Notes: generated by a model from the letters alone, not told the origin. DNA of 64,000 nucleotides from Cloacimonetes bacterium UBA5284 (GCA_002410505.1 DHSO01000040.1:6849-70848); one strand, 5' to 3'. Counted from the first letter of the stretch, positions 8,095-17,441 are shown. Program-made: numbers and translations.

Positions 8095-8868
8095 CTACAA
8101 CAGTGCGCTTACACTACTGGCACCGATACGGTTCGCACCACTTTCCAAAAGCAGTTTTGCGCTTTCGGGATTGCGGATGCCTCCGCTGGCTTTTACTCCA
8201 AATTTGGGTCCCACGACTTCCCGCATCAAAGCGATGTCTTCGGCTTTGGCTCCGGCAGTTCCAAATCCGGTAGAAGTCTTTACAAATTTTGCGCCTGCTT
8301 TTTTGCTAAACAGACAGCTGATAATAATCTCTTCGCGATCCAGAAAACAAGTCTCCAATATAACTTTCAGTAGCACCTTTTCTTCCAGACATTGAATGGC
8401 CACTGCTTTGATGGTCTCGAGCGCCATATCCCAGTCTTTGCTTTTCAGTGCAGCGATGTTTTGCACCATGTCCAGTTCGTCCACACCTGCTTCGATTACC
8501 GCTTTAGCTTCCTTTTTGACTGCCTTGCGGCTACCTGAGCCCAAGGGAAAGTTTATCACGGTGCAAGTCTTTACCGGTGCTGTAAGAATCTTGCGTGCCT
8601 GAGGGATGAAGTACGAATTGATGCAGACGGAGGCGGTCTTATACTCGTTTGCCATGGCACAAAGCCGGGCGATGTCGTCTTTATTTGCGTCCGCCTTCAG
8701 GATGGTGGCGTCTATCACACTCGCGATTCCGGATTGAGGATCATATAACTCGTCCGGCTCATCGGCACGGCATTTTGCGCAGTGTAGACAGATCTTGTGA
8801 GCTCCACCGCAACGAGCAAGCTCTTCGCCAGGGAAGAATTCTCTGGCTATTTGTTCAATGCTTTTCAT
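8095..8868 (-). CDS. deoC: Deoxyribose-phosphate aldolase with N-terminal four-Cys segment
   Basis: DeoC splits 2-deoxyribose 5-phosphate into glyceraldehyde 3-phosphate and acetaldehyde. The class I aldolase core (about residues 47-257) shows IDATIL, VCINSYFIP, the Asp motif ELDMVQNI, the Schiff-base lysine in FVKTSTGFG and the second lysine in GVKASGGIR. An extra N-terminal segment of about 45 residues carries C20, C27, C30 and C33 (C-x6-C-x2-C-x2-C), which classic short DeoC lacks and which may bind metal. The start overlaps the rlmN stop by 4 nt. Next to thyX it suggests a deoxynucleotide theme. Confidence 0.94.
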   Translation of the reverse strand: MKSIEQIAREFFPGEELARCGGAHKICLHCAKCRADEPDELYDPQSGIASVIDATILKADANKDDIARLCAMANEYKTASVCINSYFIPQARKILTAPVKTCTVINFPLGSGSRKAVKKEAKAVIEAGVDELDMVQNIAALKSKDWDMALETIKAVAIQCLEEKVLLKVILETCFLDREEIIISCLFSKKAGAKFVKTSTGFGTAGAKAEDIALMREVVGPKFGVKASGGIRNPESAKLLLESGANRIGASSVSALL

Positions 8869-9896
8869 TCAATTTCTCCTTGATATCCCGCCAATTGACC
8901 GCAAGCTCCGTAGATTTCAGCACCGCGGCTACGGCGCAATGTAACTGCCTGATTCAGGCTCTGAGCCTTTGCCATAAAGAGATCTATCTCATTCTCGGAA
9001 GGGCTGCGATATGGCAATTGTGGAACAGTATTGTAGGGAATAAAGTTTACTTTGCAAGAAAGATCTCCGGCAAAGCGTCTCAGGGCTTTGATGTCCTCAT
9101 AGCCCATATTCACTTCGGGGATCATGATGTATTCGAAAGTTACGCGGAAGCTGGTTTTGCTGAGGTAATAGCGCAGGGCTTCTTTGAGTTCAGACAAAGG
9201 ATGGCGGCGGTTTACCGGCATTAGGCGATTCCGCTTTTCATCGATGGCGGAATTCAGCGATACCGCCAGCTTGGTTCGTATACCGCTATCTGCAAGGCGG
9301 ATGATTCCTTTGGGGATACCGCAGGTAGAGACAGTGGTTCGGCGAGGGCTAAATGCCAGTCCCATCGGAGATTGAATTATGGCCAAACTTTCCAGTACGG
9401 TATCCAGATTGTCCATGGGTTCGCCCATGCCCATAAAGACCAGATTGCTAAGTCGATGAGGAAGAGTGAGGCGTGCAGCCAGCATTATCTGCCCTACGAT
9501 TTCATGACTATGCAGATTCCGCTTTATGCCCATGGTTCCCGTAGCGCAAAAGCTGCATCCACGAGCACATCCCACTTGTGACGATACGCACAATGTTCGC
9601 TTGTTTTCTGCGGGGATCAGGACCATCTCTATTTTGGAGTCATCTTCCAGCTTCAAACGGTACTTGGTGGTCTGATCCGGTGCGCAAAAGCTGAGGTCGA
9701 TTTTTGGCAGCTGCCAACTGTATAATCCAGATATATAGTCTCTGAAGTCTTTGGGCAGGTTTGTTGCCTCATTGGGATCAAACACCAGCTTTTTGTAGAA
9801 CCAATCCGCAAACTGTTTGTAGCGAAAGTCGGCAAACTTTCCTTTTAAAGCGCTTTGGATGGCTTCAGGTTTTTGGGCAAAGATGTTTATTGACAT
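8865..9896 (-). CDS. rlmN: 23S rRNA (A2503-C2)/tRNA (A37-C2) methyltransferase
   Basis: This radical-SAM enzyme of 343 residues methylates C2 of A2503 in 23S rRNA, and usually A37 of some tRNAs. The cluster motif is CARGCSFC (about residues 111-118). Other family marks are SSQVGCARG upstream of it, NLVFMGMGEPMDN, RRTTVSTCGIPKGI, KLAVSLNSA, the FEYIMIPEVN segment and the C-terminal RRSRGAEIYGACGQL, whose Cys is the expected methyl-carrying residue. It overlaps the RicT-like gene by 10 nt and deoC by 4 nt. Confidence 0.96.
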   Translation of the reverse strand: MSINIFAQKPEAIQSALKGKFADFRYKQFADWFYKKLVFDPNEATNLPKDFRDYISGLYSWQLPKIDLSFCAPDQTTKYRLKLEDDSKIEMVLIPAENKRTLCVSSQVGCARGCSFCATGTMGIKRNLHSHEIVGQIMLAARLTLPHRLSNLVFMGMGEPMDNLDTVLESLAIIQSPMGLAFSPRRTTVSTCGIPKGIIRLADSGIRTKLAVSLNSAIDEKRNRLMPVNRRHPLSELKEALRYYLSKTSFRVTFEYIMIPEVNMGYEDIKALRRFAGDLSCKVNFIPYNTVPQLPYRSPSENEIDLFMAKAQSLNQAVTLRRSRGAEIYGACGQLAGYQGEIE

Positions 9897-10729
9897 GTTT
9901 CCAGATCAGGGATGCTGATTACACGGAGTTTTGCGTATTCCTTTGGGTCCAGTTCCACCACATTCTGCTCTTCGGAGCTCAGGTATATCTTTTGTGCCAA
10001 AACGTCTATCCGATACACTATGGCGCGGCTATCGCCATATTGCACGCAAGTTCCGATAATGGGGAAATCTTTGCCTTCTTCCACATAGAAATCCTCCTCG
10101 AAATTCAGACAACAGAGTAATCTGCCGCAAGGACCGGAAATCTTGGAGAGATTACCTGCCAGATTTTGATCCTTTGCCATCTTGATAGTGACCTGATTGA
10201 AACGTTTCAAAAAGCTGGAACAGCAGTATTGATTGCCACACATTCCAAAGCCTCCCAAACGTTTAGCTTCATCTCTTCCGGTGGTTTGATGCAGCTCGAT
10301 GCGGGTCTTGAATATGGTGGCAAGTTCACGCACAAAAGCACGAAAATCGATCCTGCCATCTGCGGTAAAGAAGAAAGTGAGCTTATTGCCATCGAATTGA
10401 TATACGGTCTCGATCAGCTTCATCTCAAAAGGATAACGCAACAAGAGATCGTTGAAGGTATTGGATGCTTTTTCCTCGTCGTAGCCTAAGTTGCGCATTT
10501 TCTCAAAGTCATCTTCTGTAGCACAACGGCGGATTTTGTATATGCGACCATTGCTATCCGGGATTTCCTTTTCGTCCCGGGGAACTGCCATATGCACGAT
10601 CTGAGCGATGTCTTCGCCGCGTTCTACTTCCACTACTATCAAATCTTCGGGTTGAATGGGCAGTCTATCCGGGTTTTGATAGTAGCCCATGCGTCCCGAG
10701 CGAAATTCAACTTCTATATAATCTTGCAT
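9887..10729 (-). CDS. ricT: PSP1-domain protein (RicT/YaaT-like)
   Basis: The 280-residue protein matches the PSP1/RicT family. In Bacillus RicT is part of the Y-complex that binds Fe-S clusters and guides RNase Y cleavage. Seen: N-terminal VEFRSGRMGYY, the central FTADGRIDFRAFVRELA, then the Cys-rich stretch GMCGNQYCCSSFLKRF and GPCGRLLCCLNFEED that gives the family its cluster ligands. No RicA or RicF partner is next to it, and whether this organism has RNase Y cannot be told here. The stop of the GlmU-like gene directly abuts the ATG. Confidence 0.9.
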   Translation of the reverse strand: MQDYIEVEFRSGRMGYYQNPDRLPIQPEDLIVVEVERGEDIAQIVHMAVPRDEKEIPDSNGRIYKIRRCATEDDFEKMRNLGYDEEKASNTFNDLLLRYPFEMKLIETVYQFDGNKLTFFFTADGRIDFRAFVRELATIFKTRIELHQTTGRDEAKRLGGFGMCGNQYCCSSFLKRFNQVTIKMAKDQNLAGNLSKISGPCGRLLCCLNFEEDFYVEEGKDFPIIGTCVQYGDSRAIVYRIDVLAQKIYLSSEEQNVVELDPKEYAKLRVISIPDLETCQ

Positions 10730-11923
10730 TTATTCTCCATTACTAAGGTTTTTCAGCAGCTCCATTTCTGCCTTGGTCATACCCATACCGCGCCTGGCTT
10801 TCACGATCGAAGCGGTCTGGGAAAACTCGGCAAATCTATAGCTGCACAAGCTGTCTGCTTCTCCCCAGGAAAAATCGGGGACGAAATTACTGAACAGCTT
10901 GCCGCCGTATATGTTTGAGCCGGTTCCAACCACCAGGCCGGTATTGAGACTACAATTGATACCGGTTTTTACGTGATCTCCCAGCACGCACCCCATAAAG
11001 CGGCTGCCGCTATCGATCTGTGTTTTTGCCTGGTAGCTGTATATTTTTACTTTTTTGTATGTATTTTTCAAATCGCTGTTATTGGTATCTGCGCCCAAAT
11101 TCACCCATTCTCCGATGTAGGCGTGACCTAAAAACCCATCGTGCTGTTTATTGGAATACCCCTGAAAGATGCTGCTTTCGATTTCGCCGCCCACTTTGCA
11201 TACTGGACCGATGGATACTCCACCATATATCTTGGCACCAATCTTCACCAGGGTGTTTTTGCCGATATATGCGGGTCCTGTGATCACGCTGCCAGCCATC
11301 ACTTTAACTCCGGAATCCACAACAATTGGTCCGCCGGAGGCGTCCAGAACCACATTGGGGGCCAGATCTACATCTTCGCCGATCCAGATGTTGTAGGGAT
11401 GCAATACAGTTACTCCGGGCTCCGTCTCAAAGAAGTTATCCGCCTCATAAAACACATTCTGAAAGTCCCGGTCTATCAAACGGGCATTGTCGTGTACCAA
11501 GTCGGCGATATGCTGGTATAGCAGTGTTTTGGCAGGAATGCTTTTTATGCCATTGGGGATGGGATCCCCAAACCGATACTCAGCGGAACTCAGGATAGCT
11601 ACTATTTCGTTGCCTTGAACCAGTGCACTATGAGGGGACATAGCCTCGATCTCGTCGATGGTATCGGACTCCAGCTTGATCCGGCTGTTCAGGTATAGCT
11701 TTTGCCCCGCGGGGACGGTGTTTATCTGCCAATCGGGGTGCCGCTCACGATAGATGGTCTGGAGACGGGGATCCAGGATTACGCAGGTGTCGTCTGCATC
11801 AAAGATATGTTGGAGCCGTTGTCTCAGTTTTAATATGCCACAACGTAGATCTCCCACACAACGGGTGTGGGTCACAGGGTAAAAATTGCTACACTGTCTA
11901 TCATCAAATATTATTACTTGCAT
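10730..11923 (-). CDS. GlmU-like sugar nucleotidyltransferase/acyltransferase (Bacteroidota type)
   Basis: The 397-residue protein opens with IIFDDRQCSNFYPVTHTRCV, the diverged nucleotidyltransferase start seen in the alternative GlmU-like family of Bacteroidota and relatives. From about residue 175 it has left-handed beta-helix hexapeptide repeats (IWIGEDVDLAPNVVLDASGG, GPAYIGKNTLVKIGAKI, SSIFQGYSNKQHDGFLGHAY). It is thought to supply UDP-GlcNAc or a similar nucleotide sugar for peptidoglycan and LPS, but specificity cannot be read from the sequence. The classical G-x-G-T-R-M pyrophosphorylase loop is absent, which fits this subfamily. It overlaps the glycosyltransferase by 20 nt. Confidence 0.82.
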   Translation of the reverse strand: MQVIIFDDRQCSNFYPVTHTRCVGDLRCGILKLRQRLQHIFDADDTCVILDPRLQTIYRERHPDWQINTVPAGQKLYLNSRIKLESDTIDEIEAMSPHSALVQGNEIVAILSSAEYRFGDPIPNGIKSIPAKTLLYQHIADLVHDNARLIDRDFQNVFYEADNFFETEPGVTVLHPYNIWIGEDVDLAPNVVLDASGGPIVVDSGVKVMAGSVITGPAYIGKNTLVKIGAKIYGGVSIGPVCKVGGEIESSIFQGYSNKQHDGFLGHAYIGEWVNLGADTNNSDLKNTYKKVKIYSYQAKTQIDSGSRFMGCVLGDHVKTGINCSLNTGLVVGTGSNIYGGKLFSNFVPDFSWGEADSLCSYRFAEFSQTASIVKARRGMGMTKAEMELLKNLSNGE

Positions 11924-13073
11924 TCAGTCTCCTTTTTGGGGGGCGTTTGCCATGCCAGACGAAGAAGTTGAATTGCCCTAAAAGCATTGTAAAAACCAGC
12001 ATGAAGGTTTGTATAACCAGCCAGATGGGGTAGAAACTCAGCATGCGTGCGCTAACGCCAAAATGCCGGTGCGAATAGGATATCATGATCTGCTCGATCA
12101 ATATCCGATACAAAAAAACCACCAGACCCAGCTTCAGATTGATGAACATAAGGATGATGCCGCCCCAATACAGACATGCCATCGAAAATAGAATAAAGAA
12201 AAACTCTGGATTGAATCTGAGCTGATACTTCATGTTTGATGCCCAACGGCTTCGCTGATTGATAAACTGTTTCCAGCTTTTCACCGGATGTGTGTGTGTG
12301 AACGATGCCGGTGAGAAATTGAAAACAATCTTATGCCCATTGCGGCGCATCAGTTGCATCAGATTCACATCGTCTCCACTCATCAGGTTCCAGATCTTGC
12401 TGAATCCACCCACATCCTCCCAGGCACTTTTTCGATAGGCAAGGTTTTGCCCTATGCATGCCCAGCTTTTACCCAGAGTGTAGCCTCCGCCCAGCACCAT
12501 ATAGGTTAGGGCAAAATCCAGATGCTCATATTTCTGCAAGATTCCAGCTTTGCTCCACACGGGGATCAGAGTGCGGGAATATCCCGCTACCATGCTTACA
12601 TCGTCTGTAAAGCAAGACATCATGCTGGATATCCAGGTGAAGGGAACTATACAATCCGCATCGGTGGTAAGGATGATGTCTCCATCTGTGGCAAGAATTG
12701 CCTTGTTTAAAGCCAATTTCTTCGGCGAGACCACATTATCCCGGCCGATGGATTTGATATAGCGGATATTGTGCCCTTCTTGAATAAATCTATTTACGAT
12801 GGCTTCGGTGTCATCTTCGGAATTGTCGTCGCCAAAAACGATTTCATATAGCTCTTTGGGGTAATCTTGCGACAAAAGACAGGTAAGCAGCCGAGGCAGG
12901 TTTTTGGCCTCGTTGCGCCCAACCACCACTATCGATACCCTCAGTTTTTTGTAGTTCTTCGGTTCAGACAAACGTTTCCAGCCAATATAAAAACGGATTA
13001 CAAACACAATGTAGGTCACAGCACCGGAGCCGATCAGCAGCAGCAACAACAGATATAGATACCTTGCGATCAC
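11904..13073 (-). CDS. Membrane-bound family 2 glycosyltransferase
   Basis: The gene has a GTG start and encodes 389 residues. An N-terminal membrane helix (about residues 5-28) is followed by a GT-A domain: VSIVVVGRNEAKNLPRLL, FGDDNSEDDT, the metal-binding TTDADCIVP, and the acceptor-side GDDVNLMQLM with the QRSRWASNM (QxxRW-like) motif. Three or four further hydrophobic segments close the protein (about 290-375). This is the layout of processive or lipid-linked sugar transferases. The substrate is unknown. Its place between the GlmU-like gene and a penicillin-binding protein suggests cell-envelope polysaccharide. Confidence 0.87.
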   Translation of the reverse strand: MIARYLYLLLLLLIGSGAVTYIVFVIRFYIGWKRLSEPKNYKKLRVSIVVVGRNEAKNLPRLLTCLLSQDYPKELYEIVFGDDNSEDDTEAIVNRFIQEGHNIRYIKSIGRDNVVSPKKLALNKAILATDGDIILTTDADCIVPFTWISSMMSCFTDDVSMVAGYSRTLIPVWSKAGILQKYEHLDFALTYMVLGGGYTLGKSWACIGQNLAYRKSAWEDVGGFSKIWNLMSGDDVNLMQLMRRNGHKIVFNFSPASFTHTHPVKSWKQFINQRSRWASNMKYQLRFNPEFFFILFSMACLYWGGIILMFINLKLGLVVFLYRILIEQIMISYSHRHFGVSARMLSFYPIWLVIQTFMLVFTMLLGQFNFFVWHGKRPPKRRLNASNNI

Positions 13074-13074
13074 T

Positions 13075-15147
13075 TTATTCGATTTCCAGGGAATCGTTGT
13101 ATCCCCAACGAGTTGGATAGAAATTGAACTGCAGTGTATCGTTCATTGCCGGGGGTACGTTTCCTTCGATGAAGTATTCGTCGATTCCACCATCGCTGGC
13201 CAGAAATCCGGAGCTGGGGTTTATCTTGAAAGACACTATCTTATCTGGCTTCTTGAAGCTATAACGGGAATCATCTGAACGGGGTATTCTACCATTGTTG
13301 TCCAGCTTGATGCAGTGAGTCATGATCCTGCCCCATATCGGCGCACATATCGCACTTCCGGAAATGGTGGCGTTGTTGTCGAAGCCATTCCATATTCCCA
13401 GTGTAAATACCGGATTGTAGCCGATGAACCAGGCGTCGCGGTGATCGCTGGAGGTTCCGGTCTTTCCTGCCACTTGCCAATTGTAATTGTTTCTGGCAGA
13501 GGCACCTGTGCCAGATGTGGTGACAGATTGCATCATACTGGTCATGATGTACGCTACTTCTTCAGTGGTAACCTTGCTTTTGGTGGCGATACCGCGTTCC
13601 AACACTCTGCCGTTGATGTCTTCCACTTTGGTGATGAAGACGGGGCTCACTCTGGTCCCGCCGTTGGGGAAAGTGCTATAAGCCGAAACCATGGTGATGG
13701 GGGTTACTTCATAAGATCCCAGAGCCGCGGAATAGTCCGTTACTTTGCGGTTGATGCCAAATCTGTTGAATGCATCGGTCAAAGTATCCAGACCCAGGTC
13801 GATAGCGGTTTTTACCGCCCACACGTTGTATGAGTGTGTGATGGCTGTGCGCATCCTGGTGAAGCCATAATATTTCTTGCTATAGTTTGTGGGCGTCCAT
13901 TTCTTACCATCCCCGCCCATCAGGGAAATCTCGGCGTCGTTGATCACTGTGGCAGGAGTATAACCCTTTTCCACAGCAGCCGTGTAGTATATCGGCTTTA
14001 TGGAACTTCCGGGCTGACGTTTAGCCTGAGTCATGCGGTTAAACTTGCTGTGGGAAAAATCTCGGCCTCCGATCATCGCTCTCACAAAACCGGTTCTGTT
14101 TTCCATCAAAACCAGGCCGCCTTGCAGATATTTGGTGTTGATATCAAAGGCGTTTGGGCTCACATCTGCCATTTTATTGGGATAGTTGTATCGTTTTTCG
14201 ATACCGGTGAGGTATTCGTTCAACACGCTATCAGCATACACACTAAGGTCTTGATCCAGTGTGGTATAGATGCGCAATCCACCTTCAAAAAGACGATCTG
14301 TGCCATACTTGCGTTCCAGATAGAGCCGGATGTGTTCAATGAAGTAATCAGAAGAGGTCTGGCGCATGGAACTTCCCCTCTTCCTGAGGGGACTGGATAC
14401 CGCTAATTCATAATCTGCAGCGCTGATTACCCCACTGCTGAACATGCGTTCCAACACATTGTCCCGTCTTGCCTGCGCACGTTCCGCGTGCTTGATCGGG
14501 TTATAGTAATTTGGACGTTGAATCATGCCTACCAAGGTTGCGGATTCTGCCAGGCTGAGGTCTTTGGCGTGCTTGCCATAATAGTTCAGCGCTGCGGCTT
14601 CCACACCGTGCAATTGACCGCCCCAAAAGATCTTGTTGAAATAGATTTCCAAGATTTCTTCCTTACTGAATTCACGCTCTATCTTGAAAGCCAGGATCAC
14701 TTCCTTGATCTTGCGTGAGATCCGTTTATCCAGGGTCAAAAACATGTTGCGCGCCATCTGTTGAGTGATTGTGCTGGCTCCCTGGGAGAAATCCATCCTC
14801 ACGATGTCGATCGCAATCGCGCGGATATTACCGATGATGTCCACACCAAAGTGTTTAAAGAAATTCTTATCTTCCGTAACTACCAGTGCGTCGATTAGGT
14901 GAGGAGGCAGTTCCTTCAGGGACACAAGTTTACGCTTTTCAAAGGCAAATAAATACACCATTTTGCCGTTGCGGTCGTAAACCTCGGATCCGCTCCGCAT
15001 TGTGAAATTGCGCAATTCACTGGTGGGAGGCAGACTGTCCGAATAAAACCAGACAGTGCCGAAAGCTATGCCGATGAGGATGCACAGGGCAATCCCTACA
15101 AATCGCAATATCTTGTTTATCTTGCTTTTAGAATTCTTTCGCTTCAT
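13075..15147 (-). CDS. mrcA: Class A penicillin-binding protein 1A
   Basis: The 690-residue bifunctional peptidoglycan synthase has a cytoplasmic basic tail, one membrane anchor (about residues 13-33), a GT51 transglycosylase domain and a transpeptidase domain. GT51: VTEDKNFFKHFGVD with the catalytic Glu, then GASTITQQMARNMF, and KEEILEIYFNKIFWG. Transpeptidase: the SxxK motif in PGSSIKPIYY, the SYN motif in THSYNVWAVK and KTG in AGKTGTSSDHRDAWF. All key residues are present. It overlaps the Gx-family transporter gene by 4 nt and is 1 nt from the glycosyltransferase start. Confidence 0.95.
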   Translation of the reverse strand: MKRKNSKSKINKILRFVGIALCILIGIAFGTVWFYSDSLPPTSELRNFTMRSGSEVYDRNGKMVYLFAFEKRKLVSLKELPPHLIDALVVTEDKNFFKHFGVDIIGNIRAIAIDIVRMDFSQGASTITQQMARNMFLTLDKRISRKIKEVILAFKIEREFSKEEILEIYFNKIFWGGQLHGVEAAALNYYGKHAKDLSLAESATLVGMIQRPNYYNPIKHAERAQARRDNVLERMFSSGVISAADYELAVSSPLRKRGSSMRQTSSDYFIEHIRLYLERKYGTDRLFEGGLRIYTTLDQDLSVYADSVLNEYLTGIEKRYNYPNKMADVSPNAFDINTKYLQGGLVLMENRTGFVRAMIGGRDFSHSKFNRMTQAKRQPGSSIKPIYYTAAVEKGYTPATVINDAEISLMGGDGKKWTPTNYSKKYYGFTRMRTAITHSYNVWAVKTAIDLGLDTLTDAFNRFGINRKVTDYSAALGSYEVTPITMVSAYSTFPNGGTRVSPVFITKVEDINGRVLERGIATKSKVTTEEVAYIMTSMMQSVTTSGTGASARNNYNWQVAGKTGTSSDHRDAWFIGYNPVFTLGIWNGFDNNATISGSAICAPIWGRIMTHCIKLDNNGRIPRSDDSRYSFKKPDKIVSFKINPSSGFLASDGGIDEYFIEGNVPPAMNDTLQFNFYPTRWGYNDSLEIE

Positions 15148-15656
15148 ATCTGAGCCCCTAGGGCAGGTATCCTTTCTTCAATGTAGTAGCATAAATACGC
15201 TGTTATTACTCCACTAAACAAGCCAAATAAGATAAGGATTGGTGTCAACACAAAAAGACTGTCTTGAGCGATAATCACCCATCTGGCCAGCAGCAATTGA
15301 GCAAGGTTGTGGCTTACCGCGCCCAGAATACTGATGCCTGTGATACTCAATTTGGGACGGATGAACAAGCCCAAAGCCATGCACGAGACAGCAACGATAC
15401 CTCCCCCCAGAGACAGCAGCATTGCCGGACTCATCAAGCTGAAAGTGGCGAGACCTCCCACAATGGTTTTGGCGATTGTAACCAGATAGGCTTGCCACAC
15501 TTTACGATGCCAGACCAAAAAGAGCATCACGATATTTGCCAATCCCAATCTCAAGAAGGGAATCGGCAAGGCTCTTAGAATCAGGTTTTCCACGATGTAT
15601 ACCACAGAAGCTGTGGCGGTGAGGAAGCCCAGAAAAACGATGTCTTTGGTATGCAT
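15144..15656 (-). CDS. Gx transporter family / heptaprenyl diphosphate synthase component I-like membrane protein
   Basis: A 170-residue protein with about five hydrophobic segments. It resembles the family once named heptaprenyl diphosphate synthase component I (now Gx transporter family), which looks like an ECF-type substrate-binding membrane subunit. Supporting traits: the N-terminal FLGFLTATASVVYIVENL, the middle RLGLANIVMLFLVW, the TIVGGLATFSLMSPAMLLSL stretch, and GAVSHNLAQLLLARWV. No other transport subunits or NusG/ApbE-like partners lie beside it. Transport substrate unknown. Confidence 0.72.
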   Translation of the reverse strand: MHTKDIVFLGFLTATASVVYIVENLILRALPIPFLRLGLANIVMLFLVWHRKVWQAYLVTIAKTIVGGLATFSLMSPAMLLSLGGGIVAVSCMALGLFIRPKLSITGISILGAVSHNLAQLLLARWVIIAQDSLFVLTPILILFGLFSGVITAYLCYYIEERIPALGAQI

Positions 15657-15661
15657 GTGCT

Positions 15662-16378
15662 TTAGGAAAAGTATTGACGGATAACCGTGTTTTCGCTGCT
15701 CATCAGGCTCTTGTAGCTATCATAATAGATCTGCTCACCGTTGTTTATGAACAGCACTTTTTGCCCTAATTGACCGATGGTGGAGATGTCGTGGGTAATG
15801 GTGATCATGGTGGCGGAATTGTTCTTTATGATTTGAGTCATGTAATACAGCGTTTCATCGGCGGTGATGGGGTCGAGACCCGACACCGGTTCGTCGAAAA
15901 TGAGATAGTCTGGTTTGTACACCAGTGCCCGTGCGATGCCGATACGTTTGCGCATGCCACCGCTCAGCTCCGCGGGATACAGCTCTAAAGTGTGCTCCAG
16001 TCCCACCAATTGCAAGCATTCCTGCACTCTATGTCTGATGTATTCCTCGTTCTTTTCTCCTCGTTCATACAGCGGCAAAGCCACGTTTTGAAACACGGTG
16101 AAAGAATCTAGAAGCGCGGCATGTTGAAACACCATAGCGAAGCGTTTTCTAAGAGAATTCAGCTCGTCTTTGCTACAGCCGTAGATGTCCACGCCATCGA
16201 TGATGATGCTACCTTCATCGGGGGGATGGATACCCAAAAGGCTTTTGATCAAAACTGTCTTACCACTGCCACTTTTGCCTAGTATCACCAGATTCTCACC
16301 AAAAGGCAAGATAAAATCGATGCCGTGCAAGATCTCTCTACCACCCAGGCTGATTTTCAGTCCCTTTACAGCTATCAT
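15662..16378 (-). CDS. mlaF: MlaF-like ABC transporter ATP-binding protein
   Basis: I start this at 16378, where ATGA overlaps the previous stop and the cassette begins at once (MIAVKGLKISLGGREIL). A longer frame to 16438 would only add unrelated residues. The 238-residue protein has GKSGSGKTVLIK (Walker A), the Q-loop VFQHAALLDSFTVFQNVALP, LSGGMRKRIGIARAL and IFDEPVSGLDPITAD, the pattern of MlaF/Ttg2A ATPases in retrograde phospholipid transport at the inner membrane. The usual partners MlaE and MlaD are not next to it, so they must be elsewhere or the pairing differs. Confidence 0.82.
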   Translation of the reverse strand: MIAVKGLKISLGGREILHGIDFILPFGENLVILGKSGSGKTVLIKSLLGIHPPDEGSIIIDGVDIYGCSKDELNSLRKRFAMVFQHAALLDSFTVFQNVALPLYERGEKNEEYIRHRVQECLQLVGLEHTLELYPAELSGGMRKRIGIARALVYKPDYLIFDEPVSGLDPITADETLYYMTQIIKNNSATMITITHDISTIGQLGQKVLFINNGEQIYYDSYKSLMSSENTVIRQYFS

Positions 16379-16737
16379 TCGGCTCTCCGACGCCAAAAAA
16401 GAGGGGATAGGAACCAACCAAACAGTATCCCACTCCAATTTGCCAGTAGATCATAGGCAGACACGTCTCTGCCCGGGATGAAGATTTGGTGATACTCGTC
16501 CAACCCTGCCATCATCAGCAGAAACAGGAGGATTATTGATTGGAGGGTTTTATGCTTTGGAAATGAATCTGCAAAGAGGCGACTCAACACCGCCCAGACG
16601 CAATATAAACTGAAATGAGCCAGCTTGTCTACGCCAATGATCTCCACCCTTGGAAGTTCTTTGGACGGCATGGATGATAGCAGCCAGATAAGGCACATCC
16701 ACAAAATGGACATGATCAGATAGCCACGGGTTTTCAT
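16375..16737 (-). CDS. VanZ-like membrane protein
   Basis: The start at 16737 is chosen because ATGA overlaps the upstream stop and the first membrane helix follows directly. The longer frame to 16824 is a shadow inside the neighbour. The 120-residue protein has about four helices and the VanZ-family landmarks DKLAHFSLYCVWAVL and DEYHQIFIPGRDVSAYDLLA, rich in conserved His/Asp/Glu. VanZ-like proteins are envelope proteins of mostly unknown function, linked to low-level teicoplanin resistance in Enterococcus. No resistance role is implied here. Confidence 0.85.
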   Translation of the reverse strand: MKTRGYLIMSILWMCLIWLLSSMPSKELPRVEIIGVDKLAHFSLYCVWAVLSRLFADSFPKHKTLQSIILLFLLMMAGLDEYHQIFIPGRDVSAYDLLANWSGILFGWFLSPLFWRRRAE

Positions 16738-17441
16738 TCGCTTACGCTCAGAATATCCCAACTCATGGAAGTAAGGTTCTTTCTCAGATCCGCTTTCAGA
16801 GGGATGCCATTCATGGAGACCCACAGGCTCAGCTTGGTATCGTTATCCAGAAAATTGAAGGTGAGCATATCGATATATGGCGCTTTGTCTGGGCTCAATG
16901 CTTTAAAGCGAAAATCATGCCGGCGAGCGCTTTGCTTGCCCAGTGCTGTGGATATCTTTTCGGTGCGTCCTTTGCTCACTGTTACCAGCCATAACCTGCC
17001 ATTGCCGTCTACCGTATATTCGCCTCCGGCATTGGGATCGCTGCTGATCTTTGCCAGCAGGCTAAAGACATCGCGAGTATCAGCTCTGACCGCATAGGTG
17101 TTGCTGTTACCGGTCAGTTTTTGGTACATGCGAGCGCTGCTTTTCTGATATACTGTATATACCGAATCTTTCAGGCCCGATTGTTGCACTAATCTGGTGT
17201 ATTGCACGGGCCGGTAATCTTCATCGTGGATTATCTTGTAATGATTGTCAAGATGTGGAAACAGCGGGATCTTGATGCGGCTTTTTACCGCGATATTGAT
17301 CTCGGGATCCACCAGCTTCATGTCAATGGAGGCTACATTCAGGCGCATTGATGTAACTTTATACTGCAAATGTGTGCCTCCAAGCGTGCATTGCAAACTT
17401 GCCAGTAGAAGCAATACCAACACTTTATGCATATTCTTCAC
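16734..17441 (-). CDS. Exported DUF3108-like protein
   Basis: The 235-residue protein has an N-terminal signal peptide (HKVLVLLLLASLQCTLGG). Its body matches the pattern of DUF3108 envelope proteins, with repeated beta-strand segments: IKIPLFPHLDNHYKIIHDED, the RADTRDVFSLLAKI motif, YIDMLTFNF, and a closing WVSMNGIPLKADLR. The start is either GTG at 17441 or ATG at 17432; both lie inside the end of the CBS-domain gene and neither has a perfect ribosome site. The function of the family is unknown. Beside VanZ-like and MlaF-like genes it probably acts in the envelope. Confidence 0.72.
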   Translation of the reverse strand: MKNMHKVLVLLLLASLQCTLGGTHLQYKVTSMRLNVASIDMKLVDPEINIAVKSRIKIPLFPHLDNHYKIIHDEDYRPVQYTRLVQQSGLKDSVYTVYQKSSARMYQKLTGNSNTYAVRADTRDVFSLLAKISSDPNAGGEYTVDGNGRLWLVTVSKGRTEKISTALGKQSARRHDFRFKALSPDKAPYIDMLTFNFLDNDTKLSLWVSMNGIPLKADLRKNLTSMSWDILSVSE

